Source: Solibacillus isronensis
GTDB lineage: Bacteria > Bacillota > Bacilli > Bacillales_A > Planococcaceae
NCBI RefSeq assembly: GCF_023715405.1
Contig: NZ_JAMBOC010000001.1
Location: 1 to 64,000, forward strand
Reading direction: 5' to 3'
DNA: 64,000 nucleotides
In this document: positions 16,986 through 27,077 of the stretch, piece after piece
Layout: every line of letters begins with the position of its first letter
How positions within the stretch are numbered: position 1 is the first letter of the stretch
The notes under the pieces: model-generated
What the model was told of the DNA's origin: nothing
The model's database searches: none
Seen by the model: the letters and a program-made list of their open reading frames with translations, nothing else
Program-made: the position numbers and the translations under genes

Positions 16986-17498
16986 TTATTTCTGAAGTGA
17001 TTTATAGTATTGTCCCTTCGCTACATATTCGGAAATAATGCGATCCATATCTGCGCGATCTTCTGCAGTTACTTCACGTACAACTTTTGCTGGGCGTCCC
17101 ATCGCTAAACAGTTGGGAGGAATCACTTTTCCCGGTGGCACAAGACTACCGGCACCGATAAATGCTCCTTCGCCTATAACGGCTCCGTCCAATATGATGG
17201 AACCCATACCAACTAAAGCACGTTTCTTAATTGTACAGCTATGTAATGTAACTTGATGACCTACTGTTACTTCATCTTCAATAATGAGAGGGTAAGCGGG
17301 ACTTTGGTGAAGGCAGCTCAAATCCTGGATGCTGACACGGTCGCCAATTATTGTCTTGTTTACATCGCCGCGGATTACTGTGTTAAACCAAATTGAAGTT
17401 TCGGCTCCTATTGTTACATCGCCGGTAATTGTGGCATAGTCGGCAATAAATGCAGAAGGGTGAATCGTCGGTATTTTATCCTTATAAGGGTATATCAT
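16986..17498 (-). CDS. ytoA: Gamma-carbonic-anhydrase-like hexapeptide-repeat protein (YtoA-type)
   Basis: 170-aa left-handed beta-helix protein. Hexapeptide repeats run through residues 10-130 (ADYATITGDVTIGAETSIWFNTVIRGD begins the series). Putative metal ligands lie in CLHQS, VGHQVTLHSC. Relatives bind zinc or iron; carbonic anhydrase activity is not established for this branch. In B. subtilis ytoA lies beside ytpA near metK, as here. Start ATG at 17498. It converges on metK. Confidence 0.88.
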   Translation of the reverse strand: MIYPYKDKIPTIHPSAFIADYATITGDVTIGAETSIWFNTVIRGDVNKTIIGDRVSIQDLSCLHQSPAYPLIIEDEVTVGHQVTLHSCTIKKRALVGMGSIILDGAVIGEGAFIGAGSLVPPGKVIPPNCLAMGRPAKVVREVTAEDRADMDRIISEYVAKGQYYKSLQK

Positions 17499-17752
17499 TT
17501 TTCATTTCCTCATTTCTTCTATAAAATTGTAGATAAATCTATAGATATCGTAACAAAACGTGAAGATTTTTCAATTAACATTTCTTTTAGATCGGAATGT
17601 ATTATAATTAAACAAATAAATAGTAATATAATGATGCCGATATTAAAGAAGGCGCAATACCATAATTTTTTGATACACGGCAAAACTCAGATTTAAAATT
17701 AAAGGTCTCGTGTTTATGACATAAAAATAATTTACATGTAAGGAGTATGGCC

Positions 17753-18556
17753 ATGTGGAAATGGGAAACAGAGCAACAACCAAAAGCCGTAGTCGTTATT
17801 CTTCATAGCGCATATGAACATCATCGGTGGTACGCATGGTTAATCGAAAAGTTCCGTAGTTCTCACTTTCACGTTGTGATGGGAGATTTGCCGGGACATG
17901 GAGAGCAAGGAAAGTATACAAAGTATCATGATGAAGATTTTAAAGAATATTACAAGTATACAAAAGTGTTATTGAAAGTGGCACTAGAATATAATTTACC
18001 GCTTTTTATCGTCGGAAATGGGCTAGGGGCTGCAATAGCTACTTACGTGCTCCAGAACAATAAAATAGAATGTGCGGGTGTTGTTTTAACATCCCCTTGG
18101 TTTAACTTAAAGCTGGCACCGGGTAAACTGTCGAATGCTTTATCAAGCTTCAGCGCCATTACATCGAATGTTAAGCTGAAACATGAGTTGGAGCCTCACC
18201 ATCTTACCCGGAATACAGATGTATTAATGGAGTTGAAAGAACAATTACCGTTAACGAGTATGGTGACGGTAAAATGGTATCGCGACTGGCAGCAGATGAC
18301 GCGTACAATCCGTAACCCCGAATTGAAGTTCCCGGATATCCCGGTATTATTAATGACAGGTGAAAATGATAAAGTTACAGACATTAGTACATCAAAGAAA
18401 TGGATAACAGAACATACGCTTTCCGAGTTTCACTATAAGCAATGGAAAGGTTGCCTCCACAGCCTTTATTTTGAAGTGGAAAGGGAAGATGTTTTTAAAT
18501 TTACGATAGATTATATTAATAATGTTTTAAGAGACTTGGGATATATTATTGAATAG
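17753..18556 (+). CDS. YtpA-like alpha/beta hydrolase lacking the nucleophile serine
   Basis: 267 aa, in the position of B. subtilis ytpA (a lysophospholipase linked to bacilysocin). The fold is clear: VVVILHSAYEHHRWYAW, VVMGDLPGHGEQGK, then the elbow FIVGNGLGAA. The GxSxG motif reads G-N-G-L-G, so Ser is replaced by Gly at residue 90. The acid (D206 in GENDKVTD) and His236 (CLHSLY) remain. Start ATG 17753 is preferred because AAGGAG is 7 nt upstream; ATG 17747 is too close. Catalysis by the standard mechanism is unlikely unless another residue substitutes. Confidence 0.82.
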   Translation: MWKWETEQQPKAVVVILHSAYEHHRWYAWLIEKFRSSHFHVVMGDLPGHGEQGKYTKYHDEDFKEYYKYTKVLLKVALEYNLPLFIVGNGLGAAIATYVLQNNKIECAGVVLTSPWFNLKLAPGKLSNALSSFSAITSNVKLKHELEPHHLTRNTDVLMELKEQLPLTSMVTVKWYRDWQQMTRTIRNPELKFPDIPVLLMTGENDKVTDISTSKKWITEHTLSEFHYKQWKGCLHSLYFEVEREDVFKFTIDYINNVLRDLGYIIE

Positions 18557-18561
18557 TGATA

Positions 18562-18595
18562 AGCCTAACAAAATCATACTTTGTTAGGTTTATTT
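18562..18595 (+). terminator. Terminator of the YtpA-like gene
   Basis: CCTAACAAA and TTTGTTAGG form a perfect 9-bp stem with a 7-nt loop, followed by a T-rich tail. Confidence 0.85.
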
Positions 18596-18688
18596 TTATT
18601 TTCTTTAAAAAAATATATCGAAATTTTCGAATATTTGTAATATACTAAATTTCAAATTAATACATTATTTCAACAAAGGGGGTATAGT

Positions 18689-20149
18689 ATGGATTTCTTG
18701 AATGATTTTGTAGGATGGGCCAACAATATTTTATGGGGTCCTGTCATGATTTATGGTATTTTAATCGTTGGTTTGTTTTTCTCTATCCTTACAAAGTTTG
18801 CGCAAGTCAGGCTTATTAAAGACATGTTCACGCTAATGTTCACAGGGGAAAAGTCCGATGCCGGAGTTTCTTCCTTCCAAGCAATGTCGATTGCGTTGTC
18901 GGGTCGTGTCGGTACGGGGAATATTGTAGGGACGGCTTCAGCAATTGCTTTTGGGGGTCCGGGAGCGGTGTTCTGGATGTGGGTTACAGCCTTTATTGGG
19001 GCATCTACAGCGTACATGGAGTCCACATTGGCGCAGATTTACAAAGAGAAAAAAGATGGGCAGTATCGAGGAGGCCCGGCATTCTACATTGAAAAAACAA
19101 CGGGAATTCGCGCATTAGGAATTATTTTTGCGGTTGCCATGATTGCATCTGTTGCGTTTTTAATGCCAGGTGTTCAGGCAAATGCCATTGCAGGTGCGGT
19201 TGATAACGCATTCGGTATTGATCCATGGATTACTGGTCTAATTACGATTCTTTTATTAGCGGTCATTATTTTTGGCGGGGTTAAACGTATTGCGAACACA
19301 GCACAAATTTTAGTTCCGTTCATGGCATTAGCCTATTTATTAGTAGCCGGTATTATTATTATTATGAATATTACAGCTGTGCCTGAAGTGTTAGCATTAA
19401 TTTTCCGCAGTGCGTTTGCGGCAGATGCGGTATTTGGCGGGATGATTGGTAGCGCTATTTTCTGGGGTGTAAAACGTGCTATCTATTCAAACGAAGCAGG
19501 GCAGGGTACTGGTGCACATCCAGCTGCTGCTGCAGAAGTATCACATCCGGCAAAACAAGGTTTAGTGCAGGCAGCATCAATTTATATTGATACATTACTA
19601 GTATGTTCTGCAACAGCACTGATGATTTTATTCATGGGTACATACAATGTCCATGAGGGTAGCCAAGATGGAGCGCTGATCGAAGCAAAAATGGATGAGA
19701 CAATAACGTATTCAGGCTTTACGCAAGCAGCGGTAAACGATGCGTTCCCATCTTTAAATAACTTTGGTTCGGGGTTTGTAGCGATTGCACTGTTCTTCTT
19801 TGCCTTTACAACTTTAATGGCATATTACTATATTGCTGAAACGAATGTTTCATATATGTTTAATGGTAAGGCAAGACGAATCGGGATATTGTTAATGAAA
19901 TTCATATTATTGGCTTCGGCATTTTACGGAACAGTTAAAACATCCGATTTAGCTTGGGCATTCGGTGACGTTGGTTTAGGATTAACGGTTTGGATTAACG
20001 TAATTATGCTATTATTCATTATGAAGCCTGCCCTCATTGCATTGAAGGATTATGAGCAACAGAAAAAAGAAGGAAAAGACCCAGTATTTGATCCGAAAAA
20101 ACTCGGAATTAAAAATGCTGATTTCTGGGAGACATATAAGAAAGATTAA
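18689..20149 (+). CDS. Sodium:alanine/glycine symporter (AGCS family, AlsT-like)
   Basis: 486-aa membrane transporter with about 10-11 hydrophobic segments. The AGCS signature is visible: SIALSGRVGTGNIVGTASAI, FWMWVTAFIGASTAYMESTL, and YSNEAGQGTGAHPAAAAEV. It should import alanine, glycine or glutamine with Na+; the exact substrate cannot be told. ATG 18689 follows AAAGGGGG. A TCGAAA/TTTCGA inverted repeat lies upstream at 18618-18630, with a TATACT hexamer at 18641. Confidence 0.92.
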   Translation: MDFLNDFVGWANNILWGPVMIYGILIVGLFFSILTKFAQVRLIKDMFTLMFTGEKSDAGVSSFQAMSIALSGRVGTGNIVGTASAIAFGGPGAVFWMWVTAFIGASTAYMESTLAQIYKEKKDGQYRGGPAFYIEKTTGIRALGIIFAVAMIASVAFLMPGVQANAIAGAVDNAFGIDPWITGLITILLLAVIIFGGVKRIANTAQILVPFMALAYLLVAGIIIIMNITAVPEVLALIFRSAFAADAVFGGMIGSAIFWGVKRAIYSNEAGQGTGAHPAAAAEVSHPAKQGLVQAASIYIDTLLVCSATALMILFMGTYNVHEGSQDGALIEAKMDETITYSGFTQAAVNDAFPSLNNFGSGFVAIALFFFAFTTLMAYYYIAETNVSYMFNGKARRIGILLMKFILLASAFYGTVKTSDLAWAFGDVGLGLTVWINVIMLLFIMKPALIALKDYEQQKKEGKDPVFDPKKLGIKNADFWETYKKD

Positions 20150-20155
20150 TAGATT

Positions 20156-20191
20156 AAAAGGAGCAGCTAGTTAAAAAGCTGCTCCTTTTTT
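20156..20191. terminator. Bidirectional terminator after the symporter
   Basis: AAAAGGAGCAGCT pairs perfectly with AGCTGCTCCTTTT. The stop codon of the convergent minus-strand gene is inside the right half. Confidence 0.9.
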
Positions 20192-20584
20192 TATGGAATA
20201 ATACTGATGTAGTGCCTCAAATTGTTCCGTAGTAAAATCTTTTTGTCCGCGAATATATTTTTCATATAAATTATAGTAGCAAATCGTTAAATACTCATCA
20301 TTATGGTGGCGGCTGTATGGCGGATAGTATTCATATTCAGACAAACTAAAATCGGCAAAATAACGATCCATCTTATCAATCGTACGAATTGTAATGTTTC
20401 TGGCGCGCATTTCCTTCAGAACAATTTGCGTATAAATATATAAATCCTCTTTTGGGTATTCATAAATATAATTGATTAATACATGTTTGTCTTCCTTCAC
20501 GAAAATGCTGTTCAACTCGCGCCACTGGGCAAGCAACTGACTTTTTGGAATAAAAGGGATTAACTCGGTATGCCATAAACGCAT
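20171..20584 (-). CDS. Pyrimidine-dimer DNA glycosylase-like protein (PF03013-type)
   Basis: 137 aa. The start MRLWHTELIPFIPKSQLLAQWRE matches the PF03013 family, related to T4 endonuclease V, including the WRE/HRE region. HVLINYIYEYP, RHHNDEYLTICYYNLYEKYIRGQKDF and a short tail complete the protein. Similar proteins are widespread in Firmicutes but mostly uncharacterised, so DNA repair activity is only suggested. Two adjacent ATGs exist; the second (20584) is better spaced from GAGG. Confidence 0.72.
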   Translation of the reverse strand: MRLWHTELIPFIPKSQLLAQWRELNSIFVKEDKHVLINYIYEYPKEDLYIYTQIVLKEMRARNITIRTIDKMDRYFADFSLSEYEYYPPYSRHHNDEYLTICYYNLYEKYIRGQKDFTTEQFEALHQYYSIKKGAAF

Positions 20585-20605
20585 CATTTCACCTCATTAA
20601 AGATA

Positions 20606-20632
20606 GAAAAAGAGCTAAGAAAACTTAGCCCT
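20606..20632 (-). terminator. Terminator of mnmM containing its stop codon
   Basis: On the minus strand GGGCTAAG pairs with CTTAGCTC over a TTTT loop and is followed by TTTTTC. The TAA stop of mnmM is inside the left arm. Confidence 0.85.
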
Positions 20633-21206
20633 CTATCGGAAATTCTTTTACTTTTTCTAATGCAATGATAAACGGGGGATCATTTTTCTGATTCACAAAC
20701 TCATAGCGCAGAACATGTACATGTTTTTGCGGTAAATCACTTACATAGCGAATTACTTCGTCGCGCTCGTCTTTTCCGCCTTCATGACCATGATAAACGA
20801 CTAAAACGATCATTCCCCCGACTTTTAACAGCTTTAACAAACTTTCAATCGCTTGGATCGTAGTGTTCGGCTTTGTTACAATTTCATGATTGCTGCCTGG
20901 CAGATAACCAAGATTAAAAATAGCGGCTGAAACAGGTTTGTGAATATAGTTTGCCACATTTTCATGCCCGTCTCTTAAAACGATTGCCCGATGCTCAAGT
21001 GCGTTATCGAGCAGTCGGTGTAATGTTGCATCAACCGCTTCCTTTTGCACATCAAACGCATATACATAACCGTCATCTCCAACGAGATTGGCTAAAAAAA
21101 GTGTATCATGTCCATTTCCTGCTGTTGCATCGACTGCAATATCACCCTCGGAAACTGACATTTCCAATAAGGTTTGGGCATATTGAAGAACACGTTCTAA
21201 TTTCAT
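20625..21206 (-). CDS. mnmM: tRNA nm5(s2)U methyltransferase MnmM (YtqB)
   Basis: 193-aa Rossmann-fold SAM methyltransferase. The SAM-binding motif I is DATAGNGHDTLFLA near residues 22-35, and a later motif is FNLGYLPGSNH. B. subtilis YtqB has been reported as MnmM, which methylates 5-aminomethyl(2-thio)uridine at the tRNA wobble position. The start codon overlaps the stop of the upstream radical-SAM gene by 4 nt (ATGA), so both are made together, matching consecutive steps in one modification route. Confidence 0.88.
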   Translation of the reverse strand: MKLERVLQYAQTLLEMSVSEGDIAVDATAGNGHDTLFLANLVGDDGYVYAFDVQKEAVDATLHRLLDNALEHRAIVLRDGHENVANYIHKPVSAAIFNLGYLPGSNHEIVTKPNTTIQAIESLLKLLKVGGMIVLVVYHGHEGGKDERDEVIRYVSDLPQKHVHVLRYEFVNQKNDPPFIIALEKVKEFPIEG

Positions 21207-22159
21207 TTTGTCACATCCGCCTTATAAAACTTCCCTTGGTAGGAACCACGACGTTCCAGCTCTGCATCAATTCCGTTCAGAACTTCCCATTTGTTGACAG
21301 ACCACATCGGACCGATCATTAAATCGATTGGGCCATCACCTGTAATACGGTGGACGATCATTTCAGGGGGAATAATTTCTAGCTGATCTGCCACGAGTTG
21401 AATATAAGCATCCTTATCCATAAACTCCAGCATGCCTTTTTCGTATTGCTTCACAAGTGGTGTTCCTTTTAAAAGGTGCAGTAGATGGATTTTAATCCCT
21501 TGTACATCAAGCTTTGCCACTTCACGGGCTGTTTCCATCATCATATCGTAATCCTCTAAAGGTAATCCGTTAATAATATGTGTCACAACTCGAATACCAT
21601 GCTTGCGCAGTTTATTAACACCTTCTACATATGTAGCGTAATCATGTGCGCGGTTAATTAAATTGGCCGTTTTTTCATGAACTGTTTGAAGTCCTAGCTC
21701 TACCCATAAATACGTACGTTCATTTAACTCTGCCAAATATTCTACAACATCATCCGGCAAACAGTCAGGACGCGTTGCAATTGAAAGTCCCATTACTCCT
21801 TCACAGGCAAGTGCTGCTTCGAACTTTTCCTTTAATACTTCAAGTGGAGCATGTGTATTTGTATACGCTTGGAAGTAGGCCATAGTTAAGCCATCTTTCC
21901 ATTTGTTCTCCATTTTTGCTTTAATCTTTTCGAACTGTACCGGAATCGGATCAACTTTACTGCCCGCAAAGTCTCCTGAACCAGCTGCCGAACAGAACGT
22001 GCAACCGCCAAAAGCGACCGTACCATCACGGTTTGGGCAATCAAACCCTGCATCCAAAGCAACCTTGTAAACTTTCTTTCCGAATTCATTTCGTAAATAG
22101 CGATTCCATGTATAATAACGTTTCCCGTCTGACGGGAAAGGGAAATTTGTTTCAGTCAT
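21203..22159 (-). CDS. mnmL: TIGR01212-type radical SAM protein MnmL (YtqA)
   Basis: 318 aa. The radical-SAM cluster site is CPNRDG followed by GGCTFCSAAG, the spaced cysteine arrangement of the TIGR01212 family, with later GLQTVHEKT and IINGLPLE. B. subtilis YtqA has been reported as MnmL, acting before MnmM in forming mnm5(s2)U from the carboxymethyl precursor. Start ATG 22159. It is the first gene of a two-gene operon with mnmM. Confidence 0.87.
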   Translation of the reverse strand: MTETNFPFPSDGKRYYTWNRYLRNEFGKKVYKVALDAGFDCPNRDGTVAFGGCTFCSAAGSGDFAGSKVDPIPVQFEKIKAKMENKWKDGLTMAYFQAYTNTHAPLEVLKEKFEAALACEGVMGLSIATRPDCLPDDVVEYLAELNERTYLWVELGLQTVHEKTANLINRAHDYATYVEGVNKLRKHGIRVVTHIINGLPLEDYDMMMETAREVAKLDVQGIKIHLLHLLKGTPLVKQYEKGMLEFMDKDAYIQLVADQLEIIPPEMIVHRITGDGPIDLMIGPMWSVNKWEVLNGIDAELERRGSYQGKFYKADVTK

Positions 22160-22292
22160 TCCTTGTTCACTCCTCTAACGTATTATTCTAACACGGACAG
22201 AACATCGTGTCCTAATAGAAATCTTTTTCTTGTACAAATTCCTGTTAAAGAATAAACTAGTAAATTGAGCAAATATTGAAGGAGGAAGTTGA

Positions 22293-23462
22293 TTGCCGAA
22301 ACAAGTATGGTTTTTAATTATTGGCACATTCGTAAATACGGTCGGAAATTCATTTTTATGGCCTTTAAATAGCATTTATATCCATGATCATTTAGGGAAA
22401 ACTTTAACTACAGCTGGAATTGTCCTCATGCTAAATTCATTGGCAGGTGTGTTCGGTAATCTAGTAGGTGGTTATTTATTTGATAAATTAGGTGGTTATA
22501 AAGCAATTTTAATTGGGGTTGTATTTAATTTATTGTCAATCACACTGTTGACCATTTGGCATGATTGGCCGCAATACATCATATTTTTGACGATGTTGGG
22601 CTTTAGTGGAGGAATTGTGTACCCGGCCATCTATGCGATAGCAGGGAGTGCCTGGCCAGAAGGGGGTCGACGTGCGTTTAACTCGATCTTTTTGGCAAAT
22701 AACGTAGGGGTCGCAATTGGCCCGGCATTGGCAGGCATTGTTGCCGATATTAAGTTTGACTATGTATTTAGTGCGAATCTATTTTTCTATGCTATATTTT
22801 TTGTGCTTGTCATCACGACATATAAGCGTTTTGATATGAAGGGACTGACAACTAAACCGTTCTCAGGTAATGAGACAAAAAGAAGAAATAGGGGACCGAT
22901 TGTGGCAATCAGTATATTAAGTATCTCTTTAATCGTTTGCTGGTTAAGCTACTCTCAATGGAGTGCGACCATTTCTTCTTATACACAAGGGTTAGGAATG
23001 AGTCTGTCCGAATACAGTTTATTATGGACGATCAACGGCTTCATGATCGTTGCAGTTCAACCGATTATCCGACCGCTTGTCACACGTTGGGAAAACAAAA
23101 TAAAACATCAGTTGGTGCTTGGTCTCATATTGATGTCGCTATCTTATATCGTCGTTTATTTTGCGCAGGACTTTAAGATGTTTGCTGCAGCGATGGTCAT
23201 TTTGACGTTTGGGGAAGTGTTCTTTACACCGGTTATTCCGATGATTGCCAATAAATTGGCGCCTCATGGACAAGAAGGCTTCTATCAAGGGCTTGTCAAT
23301 AGTGCATCAACAATTGGACGGATGATTGGCCCTGTATTTGGCGGGTTAATGGTAGATTTATATGGCATGCAAATATTGATGCTAATATTATCACTACTCA
23401 TTGTCATTGCAATTATTCCATGTCTGTTCTTTGATCGTACGTTAGGAAAAGAACAAACATAA
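22293..23462 (+). CDS. yttB: MFS transporter (YttB-like)
   Basis: 389 aa with 12 predicted membrane segments. The MFS inter-loop motif is GGYLFDKLGGYKAILIG (about 60-76), and the second half has GGLMVDLYG. The substrate is unknown; relatives are annotated as drug exporters. The start is TTG 22293, preceded by GAAGGAGG. In B. subtilis yttB also lies beside leuS. Divergent from mnmL, with a short 133-bp intergenic space. Confidence 0.88.
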   Translation: MPKQVWFLIIGTFVNTVGNSFLWPLNSIYIHDHLGKTLTTAGIVLMLNSLAGVFGNLVGGYLFDKLGGYKAILIGVVFNLLSITLLTIWHDWPQYIIFLTMLGFSGGIVYPAIYAIAGSAWPEGGRRAFNSIFLANNVGVAIGPALAGIVADIKFDYVFSANLFFYAIFFVLVITTYKRFDMKGLTTKPFSGNETKRRNRGPIVAISILSISLIVCWLSYSQWSATISSYTQGLGMSLSEYSLLWTINGFMIVAVQPIIRPLVTRWENKIKHQLVLGLILMSLSYIVVYFAQDFKMFAAAMVILTFGEVFFTPVIPMIANKLAPHGQEGFYQGLVNSASTIGRMIGPVFGGLMVDLYGMQILMLILSLLIVIAIIPCLFFDRTLGKEQT

Positions 23463-23514
23463 AACAGTTACTTGTACTTTTGTGTTGAATTCGTTAAAAT
23501 GAATGAAATAATAA

Positions 23515-23757
23515 TATTGACTGTGATGAGGAATAGTAAACGGACGCACTTTATAGAGAGCTGGCGGCAGGTGGAAGCCGGTAAGTGTCAAGTTGAACTC
23601 GCCTCGGAGTTTGCTTTAGTGAAGTAATAGTAGCTAATGGCCGTGTATTCGCGTTAAGAAATGAAGCTGAGTGCTGCGTCACTAATTTGGGTGGTACCGC
23701 GGGAGTAAAAATACCTCTCGTCCCTTCTTATCATAAGATGGGACGGGATTTTTTTAT
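23515..23757 (+). promoter_or_regulatory. T-box leader of leuS (specifier CUC, leucine)
   Basis: Stem I begins near 23523 and holds the GAGGAATAGTA-type region and a GGCGGC...GCCGG arm. The specifier codon CTC is at 23598-23600 within TTGAACTCGCC. The conserved T-box TGGGTGGTACCGCGG is at 23688-23702. The terminator uses CGTCCC and GGGACG before a seven-T run. Uncharged tRNA-Leu pairing with CUC would favour the antiterminator and expression of leuS. Confidence 0.95.
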
Positions 23758-23840
23758 TTTTTAAATATTCTGTTAAATCATTGATGATGCGCCTAAAATA
23801 CATAAACCACAGCAAGAATATATTTAAAGGAGGAATTATT

Positions 23841-26255
23841 GTGAGTTTTAATCATCAGCAAATTGAAAAAAAGTGGCAAACGTTTTGGGATGTCAATAAA
23901 ACATTCAAAACTGAAAATGAAATGGATAAGCCAAAGTTTTATGCATTGGATATGTTCCCTTATCCATCGGGTGCGGGTCTGCACGTAGGACACCCTGAAG
24001 GCTATACAGCGACAGATATTTTATCTCGTTTTAAACGTATGCAAGGCTACAATGTTCTTCATCCAATGGGTTGGGATGCATTCGGTTTACCTGCAGAGCA
24101 ATATGCACTTGATACAGGGAATGACCCAGCTGAATTTACGGCTAAAAACATCGCGACATTCAAACGTCAAATTAACGAGCTAGGCTTCTCTTATGACTGG
24201 GATCGTGAAATTAACACAACTGATCCGTCTTATTATAAATGGACGCAATGGATTTTTACTAAGTTAGTGGAAATGGATTTAGCGTATGTAGATGAAGTGG
24301 CAGTAAACTGGTGTGAAACATTAGGTACGGTACTTGCAAACGAAGAAGTAATCGACGGAGTTTCTGAGCGCGGCGGTCACCCGGTAGTACGTCGTCCGAT
24401 GCGACAATGGGTACTGCGTATTACAAAATATGCAGACCGTTTAGTCGATGATTTAGTTGATGTTGACTGGCCTGAATCAATTAAGGAAATGCAACGTAAC
24501 TGGATTGGACGTTCTGAAGGCGCACAAGTGAAATTCACAGTTGCCAACACAGACAAAAACTTCGAAGTTTTCACAACACGTCCGGATACATTATTTGGCG
24601 CGACATACTGTGTATTAGCACCAGAGCATAAATTAGTAGCCGACATTACTACTGCAGAGCAAAAAGAAGCGGTAGAGGCATACTTGGAAAAAGTATCGTT
24701 AAAATCTGATCTGGAACGTACAGACTTAGCGAAAGAAAAAACAGGTGTATTCACAGGTGCTTATGCAGTGAACCCGATTAACGGCAAACAAGTGCCAATC
24801 TGGATTGCGGATTATGTATTGGCAACATACGGAACTGGTGCAATAATGGCTGTTCCTGCACACGATGAGCGTGACTATGAATTCGCGAAAGAGTTCAATT
24901 TAGAAATTATTCCGGTACTTGAAGGCGGAGACATCGAGAATGAAGCATTCACTGGTGACGGTGCGCACATTAACTCGGACTTCTTAAACGGATTAAATAA
25001 AACGGACGGCATTGCGAAGGCTATTGACTGGTTAGTGGAAAATGGTGTAGGGGAAAAGAAAATCACTTACCGTTTACGCGACTGGTTATTCAGCCGTCAA
25101 CGTTATTGGGGTGAACCAATTCCAGTAATTCACTGGGAAGATGGCACAATGACTACGATACCTGTAGAAGAGCTGCCATTGGAATTACCGAAAACAACAA
25201 ACATCCGTCCTTCCGGTACTGGTGAATCACCACTTGCAAATATTGAAGAATGGGTGAATGTGGTTGATCCAGTAACAGGCAAAAAAGGCCGCCGTGAAAC
25301 GAATACAATGCCGCAATGGGCTGGTTCATCATGGTACTTCCTGCGCTATATCGATCCGAAAAATGATCAGGCGCTTGCAGATCCGGAACTATTAAAACAT
25401 TGGCTACCAGTCGATATTTATATCGGTGGTGCAGAGCACGCAGTACTTCACTTACTATACGCACGCTTCTGGCATAAAGTGCTTTATGATTTAGGACTTG
25501 TTCATACGAAAGAACCGTTCCAAAAGTTATTTAACCAGGGGATGATTCTAGGTGAAGGTAATGAAAAAATGTCTAAATCAAAAGGCAATGTAGTAAACCC
25601 GGATGACATTATTGCTTCACACGGTGCAGATACATTACGTTTATACGAAATGTTCATGGGTCCACTTGAAGCTTCAGTTGCATGGAGCACGAACGGTCTT
25701 GATGGGGCACGTCGTTTCCTAGATCGTATTTGGCGTCTATTCGTAACAGATGAAGGGAAGCTAGCTGCAAAAATTCAGGATTCTTCTGATACGGCATTGG
25801 AAAAAGTGTATCACCAAACTGTGAAAAAAGTGACGGAAGACTATGAAGGTATTCGCTTTAACACAGCGATTTCACAAATGATGGTCTTCATTAATGATTG
25901 CTACAAAGCGGAAGTAATTCCAACAGAATATGCAAAAGGCTTCGTGAAGCTTTTATCACCAATCGCACCGCATATTGCTGAAGAACTTTGGTCAATTTTA
26001 GGACATGAAGGCACAATTACGTATGCAACATGGCCAACATTCGATGAGTCGAAACTAGTAGACGATGAAATCGAAGTTGTTGTACAAGTTTTAGGTAAAG
26101 TACGTGCAAAAGTAACGGTTGCAAAAGATATTACTAAAGAAGAGTTAGAAAAAGTTGCTTTAGCAGACAGCAAAGTACAAGAATTTATCGAAGGAAAAAC
26201 GGTTGTGAAAGTAATTGTCATCCCAGGTAAATTAGTAAATATCGTTGTTAAATAA
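23841..26255 (+). CDS. leuS: Leucyl-tRNA synthetase LeuS
   Basis: 804 aa, equal to the B. subtilis enzyme. Charges tRNA-Leu. The HIGH-type motif is LHVGHPEG near residue 45, the editing (CP1) domain follows with [11 protein letters not shown], and the KMSKS loop is at about 576 ([10 protein letters not shown]). The frame is open from 23781, but AAAGGAGG precedes GTG 23841 and the protein then begins [12 protein letters not shown], as in the family. It is controlled by the T-box upstream. Confidence 0.98.
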   Translation: MSFNHQQIEKKWQTFWDVNKTFKTENEMDKPKFYALDMFPYPSGAGLHVGHPEGYTATDILSRFKRMQGYNVLHPMGWDAFGLPAEQYALDTGNDPAEFTAKNIATFKRQINELGFSYDWDREINTTDPSYYKWTQWIFTKLVEMDLAYVDEVAVNWCETLGTVLANEEVIDGVSERGGHPVVRRPMRQWVLRITKYADRLVDDLVDVDWPESIKEMQRNWIGRSEGAQVKFTVANTDKNFEVFTTRPDTLFGATYCVLAPEHKLVADITTAEQKEAVEAYLEKVSLKSDLERTDLAKEKTGVFTGAYAVNPINGKQVPIWIADYVLATYGTGAIMAVPAHDERDYEFAKEFNLEIIPVLEGGDIENEAFTGDGAHINSDFLNGLNKTDGIAKAIDWLVENGVGEKKITYRLRDWLFSRQRYWGEPIPVIHWEDGTMTTIPVEELPLELPKTTNIRPSGTGESPLANIEEWVNVVDPVTGKKGRRETNTMPQWAGSSWYFLRYIDPKNDQALADPELLKHWLPVDIYIGGAEHAVLHLLYARFWHKVLYDLGLVHTKEPFQKLFNQGMILGEGNEKMSKSKGNVVNPDDIIASHGADTLRLYEMFMGPLEASVAWSTNGLDGARRFLDRIWRLFVTDEGKLAAKIQDSSDTALEKVYHQTVKKVTEDYEGIRFNTAISQMMVFINDCYKAEVIPTEYAKGFVKLLSPIAPHIAEELWSILGHEGTITYATWPTFDESKLVDDEIEVVVQVLGKVRAKVTVAKDITKEELEKVALADSKVQEFIEGKTVVKVIVIPGKLVNIVVK

Positions 26256-26271
26256 TAAGTGAAATAAAATT

Positions 26272-26312
26272 AATGCACGGTGTTTTCATAAAGAAATCAC
26301 CGTGCATTTTTA
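26272..26312 (+). terminator. Terminator of leuS
   Basis: AATGCACGGTG pairs with CACCGTGCATT across a 15-nt loop, followed by TTTTATTTT. Confidence 0.88.
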
Positions 26313-26423
26313 TTTTGATATTGCATGAAGAGCAAAAATAACTATGTTGCGTAACCGAATTCTATGTAATACTAGAATAGTAAATGTTCACATTTAATGA
26401 ATTGAAGAAAGAAGTGTAACAAC

Positions 26424-26858
26424 ATGGCACAAGCATCACATTCAGTACAAATCCCAGTTAGCCAGGAAAAAGTATGGGATTTCGTAAGTAAGATTGAAAA
26501 ATGGGCTGTATTAGTTCCAGCTTACAAAGAGCATAAAGAACTGGATGCCCAAACATCACATTGGACATTCGAAGGGAACTTTAAAGGCTTAAAGAAAAAA
26601 GTTGAAATCGAAATTAAAATTATCGAAATGATTGAGCCTTCTAAAATCAAATTTGAAATTACAGGGCTATCAGATAATATTAAAGGCGGCGGTGAATTTA
26701 CAGCCGAGCCGAAAGATGGCGGTACATATATGACAGGTACAGTAGAAGTAACTGCTGGCGGTCTTTCGGGTGCAGTATTAAATCCGGCTATTAAAGTATT
26801 ATTGCCAAAAGTGACGAGTCGCCTAACAGAAAAAATCGCTCGTCATATTCAATCGTAA
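26424..26858 (+). CDS. SRPBCC-fold protein of the CoxG type
   Basis: 144 aa. The START-like/SRPBCC helix-grip fold is suggested by HSVQIPVSQEKVWDFVSKIEK at the N terminus, a central beta-rich part, and a C-terminal helix LLPKVTSRLTEKIARHI. CoxG-type proteins bind hydrophobic ligands or anchor enzymes to membranes, but no carbon monoxide dehydrogenase genes are near, so that role is not implied. It is monocistronic with its own terminator. Confidence 0.75.
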   Translation: MAQASHSVQIPVSQEKVWDFVSKIEKWAVLVPAYKEHKELDAQTSHWTFEGNFKGLKKKVEIEIKIIEMIEPSKIKFEITGLSDNIKGGGEFTAEPKDGGTYMTGTVEVTAGGLSGAVLNPAIKVLLPKVTSRLTEKIARHIQS

Positions 26859-26870
26859 AACGAACAATAA

Positions 26871-26905
26871 CTCACTGGAAAAAATTTTTCCCAGTGGGTT
26901 TTTTA
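26871..26905 (+). terminator. Terminator of the SRPBCC gene
   Basis: CTCACTGG pairs with CCAGTGGG around an A/T-rich loop, followed by a T-run. Confidence 0.8.
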
Positions 26906-27077
26906 TTTTGTTAGAAGGGGGTATAGCTTTTATGGGAAGACCCCCTTAAAAAGCTATTACTCCAGAAATGAAAGTTTCCAGCAAATCCATGATAAATATC
27001 ATATGGAAAGTATGACAAGTTCTTCTATAACAACTAAATACAATTTTTTATAATTGAACAATGAAAGAGGTGGCTTT

